The position numbers were made by a program, and so were the translations under genes. The notes beneath the pieces were generated by a model, which did no database searches, was not told where the DNA came from, and saw only the letters and a program-made list of their open reading frames with translations. This document shows positions 1-51,901 of a stretch of 56,233 nt of DNA, one piece after another (position 1 is the first letter of the stretch; each line of letters begins with the position of its first letter). The DNA is from Diphasiastrum complanatum (taxonomy: Eukaryota; Streptophyta; Lycopodiopsida; Lycopodiales; Lycopodiaceae). The stretch lies in assembly GCA_029204225.1 (NCBI GenBank), contig MU833457.1:1-56233 (forward strand). The letters are read 5' to 3'.

Positions 1-55
1 ACCCATTCTCAAGCTGGCTTTCTTACCTTGCAGCACTTTCACTCCCCGCTCCATG

Positions 56-91
56 CTAAGTCCTGTTTGGAATGTCTGTGTAGAGAAGTGC
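56..91 (-). CDS. ARD-like terminal exon, shortened C-terminus
   Basis: After an AG at 93-92 the phase-0 frame reads ALLYTDIPNRT then TAG. This resembles AMRLFVGEPVWT of ARD with one residue missing, after which the family normally continues with PYNRP. The short reading makes the C-terminal strand incomplete. An alternative acceptor near 110 gives a sequence with no resemblance to ARD. Confidence 0.5.
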   Translation of the reverse strand, partial: ALLYTDIPNRT

Positions 92-994
92 CTGTACCCA
101 AGTATGCAGGCTTTAGAGTGTAACACTAGCACTGCAATCAACAAGATTCTAAAATCGTTATGATGGGAACAAGTTTCATACATGGTTGCATTACCTTGAT
201 ATAATTTGTTCTCATCAATCGTAAACCTGTGAAACATTCTGGAGGAAGAACAATCATATCACCCTTAGTTACGTGGAAACGAATCCATTTACCGTCATAA
301 TCTCGAATGTCCCAGTAGCCTGCAAACGCAAGATCAACCCATTACGGCTAAATTGTTCTTGCAATCACTGAATTTGACTGAAAACGCAGACAAAACGACA
401 TATTCTAATTTTTAAGCTAATATTCGTTAATGGCCTCTTCGGACCGTTGCCATCAAGTATCAACCGTATTTCCTCTTGAGAATGCATATGTTCTTGGAAA
501 AATCCTTTCACTTTTTTTTCGAAATCTTCCATCTCTTTGGGGCAAACAGTCACGACCTCCTAGTGCCACGCATCATTGAGAATATTAGAATATTGCGATT
601 CCAATAACAAACTCAAGCTGATAGAAACTCCAAAGTCACAAACCAACTGAATCAATTTAGGCGAGGACAATACCGAGTATTTGTACCCACGATCCATCTT
701 GATTGTTTTCTAGCAAAGTGTTCTTTTCCCATTCGTCTACATCAAGCTTCCATGTCAGCACTCCTTGCTCTGACAGTCAAAACTTGCATAGTTAGTAAAT
801 TCAGCTTGAATTTGCTCCTTTCATATCCTCTCCAATATCTCCAATAGGTACAAGCAAAACTAATCTTAGTAGTTGCTTGTTGAGTGTGAATACCGGTGGA
901 TGTGTTCCTGTGGCACTGGACGATTGGGACTAAACTTGTCCGTAAGCCGGTGATCCTCATTCGTTTGCATTGTACTCCCAAGCTTCAACTCTTT
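56..994 (-). CDS. Acireductone dioxygenase-like gene (cupin), divergent or decaying
   Basis: ARD oxidises acireductone in the methionine salvage cycle, normally with Fe or Ni held by three His and one Glu in a cytosolic/nuclear cupin. Five blocks are visible on the minus strand: 994-894, 767-687, 559-445, 319-195 and 91-56. Exons 2-5 join in phase with GT/AG borders. Recognisable pieces are GVLTWKLD, VTVCPKEMEDFEKK, the ligand motif HMHSQEE, GYWDIRDYDGKWIR, KGDMIVLPP and NYIK. Oddities: the usual ligand in YHRF is replaced (ECFTGLRL), so the fourth His is absent; the last exon stops after ALLYTDIPNRT, whereas family members usually continue about 20-30 residues; exon 1 changes frame between EAWEYNANE and EDHRLTDKF and again before exon 2. 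Homology is confident from family knowledge. Whether it is functional, neofunctionalised or a pseudogene is not settled, but decay is the simplest reading. Confidence 0.72.
195..319 (-). CDS. ARD-like exon 4, cupin motif 2 lacking His
   Basis: Encodes YWDIRDYDGKWIRFHVTKGD through NYIK, flanked by a clean AG acceptor (321-320) and GTAATG donor (194-189). Aligned to the family pattern LPAGIYHRFTLDxxNYIK, the His position is Thr and the following Arg is Gly, removing the fourth metal ligand. All 41 codons are open. Confidence 0.75.
445..559 (-). CDS. ARD-like exon 3, first metal-ligand motif
   Basis: 38 codons plus one base, from EVVTVCPKEM to LILDGN. It holds HMHSQEE, which supplies two His and one Glu ligand of the cupin motif 1. 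The phase-1 donor (GT at 444-443) joins the acceptor at 321-320 to restore the Gly in DGNGYWD, exactly as in ARD homologues. Confidence 0.75.
687..767 (-). CDS. ARD-like exon 2
   Basis: 27 codons starting QGVLTWKLDVDEW and ending QDGSW, with an AG acceptor at 769-768 and a GT donor at 686-685. It corresponds to the LGVLxWKLDADxYE segment of plant ARD proteins. A second GT at 673-672 would add four residues but puts the junction out of phase with exon 3, so the shorter end is preferred. Confidence 0.65.
894..994 (-). pseudogene. ARD-like exon 1 with frame breaks
   Basis: Reading minus, an AG at 996-995 could be the acceptor. The frame gives RVEAWEYNANE, matching the ARD N-terminal EAWYMDD region, then hits TGA near 962. 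The next frame gives EDHRLTDKFSPNRPVPQEHIH, matching the following ARD segment, up to a GT at 893-892. Exon 2 is again in the first frame, so two compensating frameshifts (or sequencing errors) are implied. An internal ATG at about 974 could start a shortened protein in the middle frame, but it would not splice in phase to exon 2. Confidence 0.5.
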
Positions 995-1669
995 CTACAT
1001 TCAGTGAAAACAATATAAGTAGAACGTCCTTAACTAGCAAAAGCTTTTGTAACTGAAAATGTCATAACTGATCAACCATTTAGTATCAGTCCATTTATAG
1101 GTTGCTGTGTCCATGTTAGAAAAATGTTGGCAAGACTATGTGAAGTGATGAAGGAAAGAAAGCGATGAGTACTGCTTGCATGGGCTTTGGATCAAACCAT
1201 CTTCGACTTAAAAACATGTTCTCACCAATTCCGAAAGAAGAAACTTCCTCTGACAAGCTAATATATAGAAATGTAACCGAATGGAAGAGAAATTAATTAG
1301 AGTAAGTGACGGATCGTGGAAAAGCAAGCTGAATTAAACTCACACTCTGGCCAGTCTATGTTCAATCAGTATCCGACACTACTAAGCAATGACCTGCCAG
1401 GTGCCCGTCCTCACTCCCAAATAGCTACGAAATATACAATTAGTTACAACCAACTATCAACACATAGCATTGACGAAAACTCCAGCTGCGAACGAGCATC
1501 ACAAAAACAAGTTTGTAAACACACACCTGAACGTGAATCTGGGCAATATCCATGCTGAAATTGAATATACTGAGATAAGCCCGACCAAAAAACACTATGC
1601 AGCAGAAGCCCAAAATGCTGTTAGAGCTAGTGAGTGCCAATGTAGGCTTTATACAGGAACAATGCATCA
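995..1669. other. Spacer upstream of the ARD-like exons
   Basis: Several overlapping open frames occur on both strands but none resembles a known protein. A minus-strand GTGAGA donor near 1,227 after a short AG-bounded segment could be a small leader exon, but nothing confirms it. Confidence 0.3.
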
Positions 1670-1990
1670 GAATTGGTCCTGGTATCAGTGGTGCAGAGAG
1701 CAGCAGTGCAGTGGTGGCGTTGGAGACAGGAAACTTCTCCCGAGCAGTGGGCGGCGGAGTAGTTTTTTGAGCAATAGCAGCGGACTAGCTAGCAGTATCT
1801 TTAGCTATAGAGCATTAGTGTGGTAGTTTCTCCACCTTCAGTGATATGTATGCGCGCACGAGAGCAAAAGCAACCAAAAAGATCGAAAGATCGAGAGAGA
1901 GAGTTTCCCAGATTTCGAAGAAGCGTAAGAGATCGAGATGTTTAAAAGGTGAAGGAGGGTTGGCGGTGGCACTGCAGCCTAAGTCTTCTC
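1670..1990 (-). promoter_or_regulatory. Candidate 5' leader/promoter region of the ARD-like gene
   Basis: On the minus strand this stretch is pyrimidine-rich (CTCTCTCTC, CGATCTTTCGATC) and more GC-rich than its surroundings, like many plant 5' untranslated leaders. It lies upstream of the ARD-like exons in the correct orientation. No TATA box or first coding exon could be fixed, so this is inference from composition and position only. Confidence 0.3.
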
Positions 1991-1999
1991 GGAGAGAAC

Positions 2000-2320
2000 C
2001 AACACCCAACCTTTGTATATGCATGGGCAACCTTTATATATGCATGGCAAGACTACTGCAGGTGGCAACAATGACTATAAAGATTATGAAGAGAGATTTT
2101 GGGTATTTATTTCTAGTTGGTATTTAAGCCTAAAAGTGTACTCCCTCTTGGGAGTCTATGTTTTACTTGTGTACTCTATGTAGAAGAACATTCTCCAATG
2201 ATGGACTTTGTCAAAAATGAATACACATTAGAGGCCCTCTTTTTCATGTACTCTCAATCTATTATACATCTAATTTACTCCAGCGAAAACCATCACACGG
2301 TATCTCGGTCAAGATTTTAA
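2000..2320. other. Intergenic sequence without recognised features
   Basis: AT-rich sequence with a short imperfect repeat (tatgcatgggcaacctt and a close copy near 2,020-2,050). I see no gene or mobile element signature. Confidence 0.4.
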
Positions 2321-2701
2321 ACAGGTGATCCGTCGAGATTTGAGATACTGATCCGATCGAGATTTTGGTCTTTTGGATCCGGTCAAGATGTGTTTAACTT
2401 TGATCCGTCGAGATTTTGTCTTTGGATTCGGTCGAGATTTTTTCTTTGGATCCAGTCGAGATGTGATGACTCTGCTCTGGGTCTTTTAAACAGGTGATCC
2501 GTTCGATATGTGATGACTCTGATCTGGTCGAGATTTAAAACAAGTGATTCGGTCGGTATGTGATGACTTTGATCTAGTCAAGATTTTGTCTTTGTTGGCA
2601 TCCGGTCGAGATTGCCATTCGGTTGAGATTTGAGTTGTTGGTATCCGGTCAAGATTGCCATCCGGTTGAGATGTGAGTTGTTGGCATCTGGTTGCGATTG
2701 C
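2320..2701. repeat. Degenerate GGTCGAGATT-type minisatellite, left block
   Basis: The phrase ATCCGGTCGAGATTTTG recurs in degenerate form more than ten times between 2,325 and 2,700, at irregular spacing. It becomes a regular 43-bp unit near 2,600 (GATTGCCATCCGGTTGAGAT followed by a TGAGTTGTTGG segment). Confidence 0.75.
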
Positions 2702-3220
2702 ATTTGTGGATCACAAGACAATCCTAACCCTAGTTAATAAGTGAGAGGGATTTGGCACCCTGCGTGTGTAAGTCCAACCGAATGATCACATAGTTATTTG
2801 ATTAATTAGAAAGTCAATAAAAGGACTTTAGGCCTTTTTGCGGGACTTTTATGTTATAGGGCCTAAATGTCAAGTTAGTAAATAAAGTTGGGTTTCCCTC
2901 CAATTTTGGATAGTTCTCACTCTTTTTTAAATTTGAATAATTAGGGAGGTAGAAATGGACCAATAGGATTATGAGGCCAGGGTTCTCCTCTCTATTATAA
3001 AAAGGGAACAACTCGAGTTATCTTTATTGTGGATCTTAGTGCTAATGCTTAGGGTTAATGGATGCTAGAGTTAGATGTGAATCTTCCATTCATGCTGAAA
3101 TCTAAAATATGCTATCGCTCTCATGGGAATGAGCCTACGCGTGACAACTAACTTCATCACCTTGATGCTAGATTGATTAGATCTTGGGTTGAGGATAGGC
3201 AAGGAAAGAAACCCAGTACA
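2702..3220 (+). mobile_element. 519-bp promoter-bearing insert in the minisatellite, possible solo LTR
   Basis: The 43-bp array stops after GATTGC (2,696-2,701) and restarts with GATTGC at 3,221-3,226, as expected for a 6-bp target duplication. The insert carries a CCAAT box near 2,958 and TATTATAAAAAGG near 2,993, a promoter-like arrangement seen in LTRs. Clean TG/CA ends were not found, so the class is uncertain. Confidence 0.45.
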
Positions 3221-3440
3221 GATTGCCATCCGGTTGAGATTTGAGTTGTTGGTATCCAGTTGAGATTGCCATCCGGTTGAGATGTGATCTATTGGCATTT
3301 GGTCGAGTTTGTCATCCGATTGAGATGTAATCTGTTGGTATTCGGTCAAGATTGCCATCTCGTTGAGATGTGAGCTGTTGGCATCTGGTTGAGATTTGAA
3401 CTGTTGGCATCTGGTCGAGATTGCCATCCGCTTGAGAAAT
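3221..3440. repeat. 43-bp tandem repeat, right block
   Basis: About five diverged copies of a 43-bp unit, each beginning GATTGCCATCCGGTTGAGAT and ending with GGTATCCAGTTGA-like sequence. One copy is internally shortened. The open frames on the minus strand across this block are repeat artefacts. Confidence 0.8.
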
Positions 3441-5250
3441 AAGGTACTGAAGTGGAAATGGCAAGTGTATCAATATGAGGAAGTTCTTAGAGGTTTTGTA
3501 GGTCTTAATTATCAGATTTGTCTGTGCATGTACAAAAATGACGGCTCTGAACTGTAGACAGAATATGGACACTAAAAGTGAGAAAACCTAACTTGTGAAG
3601 CTTGACCAGAGGATGTTGACCTTGAATATAAAAAGTAAATAAAAAATAACAAATAACAAGAAGGTAGGCATCCAAAGGGACCATGAACAAGAATGGAAAC
3701 AGTGTGGAAGCAATAAAAGAGTAAAGACGAAAGGGATGAGTATATATAGCAGCCTTAATGGGAAAATCAAGTTGAAGGGCCCTTAATTGAAACTTTGGTT
3801 AGTCAAGCCATTAAGGGGCCTATATGCAAAAAAGCAAATAGGCATGTGAATTTGCAAGGTGCCTTTCCAATAGACACATGGTTTTAAGGGCTAAATTAGC
3901 ATTTAATGCCCTTGAAATGTATAATGCAAGTTTGTTATGAAGGATGGGACAAGTAGCAATATGGCAAACTGAAAAGATGAAGTAAAGCCAACTCTACATA
4001 AGGAGATGAACGATGCTGCATAGAAGGATCCTCTCCTGCCTCTAGCTACCAACTTCCTTCTACTAATGCTGATTTTTCTACTTGGTTAGAAATATGTTCT
4101 TTGGTTGGAGCAGGTAATCTCATTATACAAGTTCCTCTGCTAGATTACTACTGCTAAAAAGCGTGTTTCCAAACTACTGAGCCAGATCTCCTCTTTTTAT
4201 ATTCAAGAATGTACTGAGTTTTGCTTCTATTCTCAAGAATGTGATCACAAATTGGTGTGTTGGATTTTACCATGCACCCTCAAAGGTGTGCTCAAGATTG
4301 TATTGCAGAAGTATGTTGGTTTTGTATTGTTTTTGAGGAATATTATGAAGAGTCTCTACAGGAGCTATTCCTGGTCTAGCCTCTGAATATTATCTCAAGT
4401 TGTTGTGTTAAATATATCTGTTTGTTCTCAAGAGTTTGCCCAAGAATCTGTTGAGTTTTGTCCAAGAGGGTTTGATGGATTTTTTCCGATCTTGTCAGAT
4501 TTGGCTGAATCTTGATGGATCTAGCTTGATGTGGCTTGATCTTCCTAGATCTAGTTGTTGTATGTATGCCTCATGAGAAGGAGAAGTTGTTGAAAGGTAA
4601 TGCCAAAAGCTCGTTTACAATGCTCTAATTAAGAGTATTGGATGAATATTAGATAAACTTGACGAAACTGTCTGACCAAACAATATGCTGGTTCTCTTGG
4701 TTGCATAACTGTTTGGAAAAGAGCACACCATGTTACTAAAAGAGACTTTCAAATAGTAGCATTTTCTCTTTAGTGAAAAAGAAGGAAATGAACAAAAGAT
4801 GAGTTGGGTGTTAAATGAATTAATGTAACAAAAATGAAAACTTTTGTATTTGATGAAGCTGAGAAATCTCCTAATATGAAATAGAAGATTTACAAAAGCT
4901 AGGCTCTGCATAATTTACACTCATGAATTGGTTCCTTCACAAATGGCATGATGGTATATGAAAGTATTGAAATCTAGATCCTAACCCACAGCTGAACTTA
5001 TCACAGAATTCAAATAGAAGGTTTAACAATTTGATTTCATCCCACCTAAAGTAGTATGTGTTGGCATTTATCTTAAGTCCATGGTTTATAGTTGTAGCGT
5101 TGTTTGAATACTCAAATCTGGAAGGATCCAATCTCCACTTGCAAAAGGGCCTGATGTGTTCAAAATACTTCTAAACAACCCTCTTAATTTCGATTGACGC
5201 CAAAACAATGATTAAATATTTATTAACTAAGACATTGAATAAAGAGAGAC
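3441..5250. other. AT-rich intergenic stretch
   Basis: No recognisable gene. A minus-strand frame at 4,937-5,131 (64 residues) has a fairly protein-like composition but matches nothing I know. The remainder reads as old, unclassified repeat or spacer. Confidence 0.35.
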
Positions 5251-5296
5251 TGGTAGCATTAAGAATATCAAAACATGGAGACAAAACATGCTTACT

Positions 5297-5480
5297 CTAA
5301 AACGCAAATACTATGGCTATGAATTATTTGCTGCTCGGATCAACAGGAAACAACTAAAAGCAAATGCAATGGCTACGTACTATTTGTTGCTTGGATCAAA
5401 AGAAAAAAATCAAAACCAAATGAAATGATTGTTACTCTTTCCTACTCGGATAAAAAAGAAATAACCAAAAACAAATGTCG
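5297..5480. repeat. 58-bp tandem repeat
   Basis: Three tandem copies with a period of about 58 bp, starting near 5,298, 5,356 and 5,414. Each has the core AAATGCAATGGCTA, then TATTTGTTGCT and GGATCAAAAGAAA. A fourth, separated copy lies at about 5,637-5,680. The array sits next to, and may belong to, the LTR-like sequence that follows. Confidence 0.65.
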
Positions 5481-5839
5481 TTTCAGAAATTCATCAGTAG
5501 TGTTGGATCCTTCAAGATGCTCTGCAAAAGCTTCACATACTTGGAACCAAAATCCTTTGACGTACATATGTAACAATTCACAAAACAAAAAACAGCACCA
5601 GTAGCATCATCTCATTTCAAATCAAAAGAAAAAACTAAAAGGAAATGCAGTGGGTATGCATTATTTGCTGCTCAGGACAAAATGAATTCAACGCGACTCT
5701 GCCTCTTGATTCTCTTGCGATTCGGATGGAGTTCAGATGTGGTCGCTGGATACTGCCAGCTGAATCACTCCTACAATCCTCCAGAATGTAGTCAGACACT
5801 GTTGATCTACGTTAATAAAATTAATACAGCATTCAACAT

Positions 5840-6680
5840 AGTTTCAACCAAGGTGAGGAATTAAAATGAACAAGAAAACTTAGACACACGAATAACAGCA
5901 GACACTTTTGCATTCGAGATCAGACACGACAAGAAAATCATCTATATTGATCTTTCTCTGATTCTTCAAGCACTGCATGCAAATCCACGCAGTGCGTTGG
6001 CATGAGAGAAAATACAGGTATCTCATGAATAGATGTCTCGCTTACTAGCGAACTTGTGGATCTCTATGGATCCTGATCACAGAACTTGTCTCGCACGCAA
6101 GTGGACTTCTTGTCTGTATTTCATCTTGATTGCTTATTAGCATCAGACTACTACACTTCCGTGTATTTTGTTTGTCATCACACTCTGCTTGTCAAGTATC
6201 ATCCAATAAGTATATAGTTGCTCTATATAACTTTTAGATTAGAGTGATTAAGCATCTACAACTAATCAGGAAATGACAAGAGTGGCAGATTAGCCACGAC
6301 CTAAAGTGTATCTGCTGATGTCACGCCATCAGATCATACATCTGTTTATTGGCACTCTTTGGAACGTGAGGGCAGCGAAAGTTTCGCGACGTTTTTTCGT
6401 GTCGCGTCGTTGGTTTCGCTTCTGTCGTTTGACTTTCTCGTGCTCAACCGCAAAAGATTCTCGTTCGCGAATCTTTCACCTTCGTGTCTTCTTTGACTTT
6501 CATGTTCGCGAATCGTTCGTCTTTGTCTCCTTTGACTTTCGTGTTCGCGAACCGTTTGTCTTCGTGTTTCATGTCAGGCAAATGGCTGAAAGCTAGCAAG
6601 GCTTTGTAGTTAGAAACATTTTGTTTCTTCAGCAGACTTTTCTACATGTGAATAAAAAATGACTCATGACCATATGAAAG
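5840..6680 (+). mobile_element. LTR-like copy of the gypsy LTR family found at 14.3-15.4 kb
   Basis: Three blocks match the LTR ending at 15,426 in the same order and orientation. They are TGTCTCGCTTACTAGCG with GATCTCTRTGGATCCTG (6,030-6,080); ACAAGAGTGGCRGATTAG to CTGCTGACGTCA (6,278-6,325); and a TTCG/CGAA-rich stretch ending GAAACAYTTTGTTTCTTCA (6,355-6,640). No internal coding region follows, so it is probably a solo LTR or truncated copy. Exact ends were not resolved. Confidence 0.6.
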
Positions 6681-6699
6681 TTAAAAAGTCATATGATCT

Positions 6700-7230
6700 G
6701 AAACAGATACAAAATTATAACAAAAGATTGTATATTCATAGAATATCATGTCAGTAAAATATTAAATGATATCCATGAAAAAATAGGGGAACCAAAAAAC
6801 ATAGTAACACAACAAAACAACAAACCAAAGCAACTAAAACGGCAAAAACACAAACGAAAGACATGACATTAAGACAACATAAGCAAAGGAAGATAGCAGA
6901 AAGAGACAAACAGAACCAGAAAAATGATAAACCATTACATCAAATAATCATAAACATACATAAAAAAAACCAAAAAAACAGCGAAAAACGGGAAAAAAAA
7001 AACATAAAATACGAAACAAGGTAAAAAACATGGTGAAAAATTAGAACCAACCGCAGCAGCAAACACAACAGTACCACCACCATGAGGAGCAAATAAAGCA
7101 GCTACAAAAAGTTACCCAAAAAGAAATAAAAAACAAAGCAAGTACAACAAACCAATTAAATCGAAACACTAACCAATCGTAAAATCAGTTTTTAAATTTT
7201 TACAAAGGAAATGGTGATGCCTCACAAACG
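6700..7230. repeat. A-rich, T-poor low-complexity block
   Basis: About 400 bases dominated by A with scattered C and G and little T, made of CAAAACAACAAACC-like words. The strand asymmetry is striking between roughly 6,780 and 7,180. No coding or mobile-element signature is visible. Confidence 0.6.
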
Positions 7231-7378
7231 TAATCTGTGGGGCAAATTTTTTTTTGACAATTTTTTTTTTACAGGCACCTTCCGGACACCGGAATGTGCA
7301 CGTATAAAAATTTACGTTTTTTACGTCGATTGTAAAAAGTCATTTTTATAAAAACCATTTCAAAAGTTGGTTGTGAAA

Positions 7379-7640
7379 GTTACAAAACAATGTATTTGTT
7401 GAAGGGGCATGCATCCGGGATGCAGATCGCACGTACATTTTGCCCCTGTCTGTCGCATTCCGGTGGCGCTACACCCTCAATAGGCGCCAGCCAAAGAGCC
7501 TCTCTCACACACACTCGGCAAGGGAAAGCGCTGGGCTCCCAAGGAGAGGATGGCGATTCCACCAATGGCGACAGTATCGTTCCATAACCCATTGGAATTT
7601 TGGACCCAAATTTGAGCAAAGTGAGAACCCATTTCTGCTT
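7379..7640 (+). promoter_or_regulatory. GC-rich island, candidate 5' end of the EF-hand gene
   Basis: A GC-rich island in AT-rich surroundings, with CACACAC/CTCTCTC leader-like sequence at 7,498-7,515, then GAGAGGATGGCG, a strong plant start context. The ATG at 7,550 gives MAIPPMAT followed by GTATCG at 7,574, which is phase 0. That phase matches the exon at 8,885. The link is inference; no transcript evidence is available. Confidence 0.4.
7550..7573 (+). CDS. Possible first coding exon of the EF-hand gene
   Basis: ATG in good context followed by eight codons (MAIPPMAT) and a GT at 7,574-7,575. Joined to the exon starting at 8,885 it would give a protein beginning MAIPPMATPLLRKLGI. The donor differs from consensus after GTA and other first exons are possible, so this is tentative. 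Confidence 0.35.
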
Positions 7641-8884
7641 CTGATCTCATTGATTAGATTGCTAAAAGTTTCTGCTTCACAATTCGGTATTGAGATGAGA
7701 TATAACAAGGTTGAACCTATTCTTTTAATAAATGAGATATGATGTTAAGAACATGACATGAAAAGGCTTCGGATTTTAGGTTTTTAAAGCAAGCTTTTCA
7801 ATGATTTCAATATTTGAAATGCAAGAATGTCGTAGCCTGTAGGACATTAGGCATGCTAAGTGGGGCTTGCCTACTAGGTCACACAAGTAGATCTTTACTC
7901 AAACCAACACCATTATCCATAAATGAAAAGAGCATTGCAAGAAACCTTAACTAACACACATTACAAGAATTCAACAAAAGAGCATGACAAGAAACCCTAG
8001 TTGACACACATAACTTTGTTAATGAGAGAGAACACAAAGGTACAAGAGATTTTTCCTATCAAGATAGTTACAATTTTGGTCAAGAGAGGAGCCACTCCAA
8101 AGTTTCAACTCATAAAGCTCCAACTTAGTAGACCTTGTGAAATGGGCCCTATTTATACTTTGGGGGTTCTAGATAAATACATGTGTTCTTATGGGATTGG
8201 CCTCTTCCATTGACAATGAGATGCCATGCCATCCTATTGTACTATGAGTGCCCCATACTTGCACAATAAACATTGATTACTAAATAGAAAGCCCTATTTG
8301 ATGCAACCACATAGAGTCTCTGCACTAAATATCATAAAATCAGGCCTCTCAATGCAAGAAGATCCATGGTACCCCATATCATGTGTGCGACAAGTTTGGG
8401 TGGTACTTCCATAATGACTTAGAAGCTATTGCAACAATACAAGAGCATGATAGTGTAAAATACTTGACAGAGGAACTCGCACATGTCCCAAAGCTATAGA
8501 GACCAATAGCTATAGGAGATAATATCATCAACTTAAGCAAGTTGCATCTTTCAGCATGTTATGCAATCAAATTGTATTGGGGGCTTCTAAAATGCTTGTT
8601 CTTGTTGCTCATTTATGAGTTGCAATAAGGATAGCAACTTGATGTAGAAGCTGAAAATTGCTTTCATGATTGTATAGAAACTATTACCCTGGAAAATAAT
8701 GGATCTTCCTCGACAAAATTCTCATGCCCCTAGTATGATGGTTAGTTTTTTTGTCTCAAGTAGATTCTGTGTTTCTTAATTCACTTTTTCTCATAGCATT
8801 TCATGATCAAAGATGATCTTCATGTTGATGGAGAATGTCAATTAGGAGTTGATTTTGTTATCTGGCATCTACTTTCATATTCAG
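7641..8884. other. Upstream spacer/intron of the EF-hand gene
   Basis: Contains a short imperfect tandem repeat near 7,929 and 7,980 (AGAGCATKRCAAGAAACCYTA). A CCCTATTTATAC motif near 8,147 may mark an old LTR promoter. No convincing exon was found here. Confidence 0.35.
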
Positions 8885-49840
<40,956 letters not shown>

Positions 49841-51160
49841 GTACATTTGATATTTCAAGGTATATGCTATGAGATTTTATTGTGTTTGCAAATTGTGATC
49901 GAAATGTATGAAGGGTTTCAACTTACAAAAAAAGGTTTGTACAGAGATCACAAACCCAGCGACCTGCAAATTGGAAGTCGAATGTCCAATCAACTCTGTC
50001 AGCATGAGCATGAAGGTTCATGATCACAATTTTGTTGACGTTCGTCACCATCATTCAAGGGTAAACTCACCTTGCAACTTTTTCTTTCCTCCTATAGGAA
50101 GCTCCCACATGCATAAATAGAACTAGATCTTTGCATGTCCACACCATCTTGGTTTCATATAGAAAACATAGACATCACTACAAGGATGTACAGATTATAA
50201 AGAATATGCAACGCACGTGTGCGCACGCACGCACACACACACACACACTTGAGTTCTTTCGATCAGACTTGATACAACACTCTTAATGTCAACAATGAAA
50301 AAATTCGTGTTGACAGTTTTCTAATTTCCTCAATATGTTTGTCACTACTAATAGGTATGAAGAGTTGAAGTGCCATGAAATGATCGTGAATTTACTACTC
50401 ATTGATGCTTAACTTTCATTAACGAGGTTTTCTTTGAAGTGTACTGCTTTTTGTTTAAGCCTTTGGTTACACTTAGACTATTTCTAATTTAAATGGTATG
50501 ATGGGTTTAGTTATATGACTTGGATTAGACTTGTCTATTAAAGTTTATATATACTTATTTGTGGATGGTAATGCCTTGACAATTTGAAATGGACAGTGCA
50601 ATAAGTATTTCTCTAAGTTGTTATTTAGGATAAGGGATGGTATTCTGATAAGCCTTTTGAAAGTGGTAATGGCAGATAGTTTTTAACTCTACTTTAAAAC
50701 TAGTCTAGATTTAATTGTCTTCTTTAGTCGTATTTATATAATTGTTGACTTTCAAGCACTGATTATACATTGTTAATCTTATAATTTTGTAACTTTGAAT
50801 AGAGCTGAAACAATGTCCGACTTTTCACTCATGATATGGACATTAGAGTCACCTAACTTGGCAATGACTACTTGTTGCAACATGGATAACAATTGAGAAT
50901 ATGTGTAGACATCTGTAGTTTTCACAATAATGTCTTTGTTCTAACATAGTTGTTGTTGTGGATGGACGTAAGTGAGCATATTCTTCTCAACTCGGTTGTT
51001 GGTTCTTAGGTTTGGTCAATATGATATCTTTGACTGTGATGACTAAATACGAATTTGATTTACTTCAATATTTGTATGTTTGGTATTGTGGTGATAATGT
51101 GTAGTTTTGTTTTAGATTTCTTAATTGATAATGTGCAATTTTGTTTAGATTTGTTAGGTT

Positions 51161-51198
<38 letters not shown>

Positions 51199-51819
51199 CC
51201 TAGCCATATGAAACATGTAATTTTTTATTGTTTTAGTTTAAAACAATTAAAGATCATATAACCTATTAAAGCATTCCGTACATATGGAACAAAACCATTC
51301 TATATGTAAGAATTGAAACCAAAATGTGGTGAAATATGTAGGTAGGCTTTTGCTAGTTAAGAGGATTATGATAACCCTAGTTGACTAAGCCTTGACCATG
51401 GATACCAGGGATACCTAGTGCATGGTCAAGGGCCTCATGTGGTCATAATCTTGATAATAGTCATCAATGTTAGTTTTTGGGACTAATGTAGGTCCTAGAG
51501 GTAGGGGTTAGGTTTTTGTGGGTGTGGAACTTCAAGTTTAGACATCAAAACAGCGAGATTACTAAATATACTAGGTCCATGATTCTTGGAGTATAAAGTG
51601 AGTATAAGTAGCTTAAGAATTTTGAGCTAATATCACATCCATTTGTGAATCTATGATTTCTCTCAATTGGATGATGAGTCTTGTGCCTACTCGCAATAGG
51701 CTTGCATCCTTGTGGGATGGGTAGTATGGGATGCCATAGATTGGATTCTACAGTAGATGGTGATGAGGTATAATTCCAATGCATAGAGCTGAGTGTGTCA
51801 TTGATTTCATACTCAGCTA

Positions 51820-51820
<1 letters not shown>
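49841..51820. other. AT-rich region with two (CA)n microsatellites
   Basis: (CA)n with interspersed CG at 50,215-50,248 and (CA)n at 51,163-51,195. No exon completing the EF-hand gene was convincingly found. No mobile element motif was seen. Confidence 0.45.

Positions 51821-51898
<78 letters not shown>
51821..51898. repeat. (CT)n microsatellite
   Basis: About 38 CT units. Unlike the GA tracts at 22.7 and 35.3 kb, the adjacent sequence does not match the LINE 3' end. Confidence 0.95.

Positions 51899-51901
<3 letters not shown>

Noticed and set aside
3221-3440. CRISPR-like regular repeats
   Set aside because: There is no repeat-spacer structure; the units are contiguous and degenerate, and the context is a plant nuclear genome.
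51821-51898. Third LINE tail at the (CT)n tract
   Set aside because: Flanking sequence does not match the LINE 3' end on either side.
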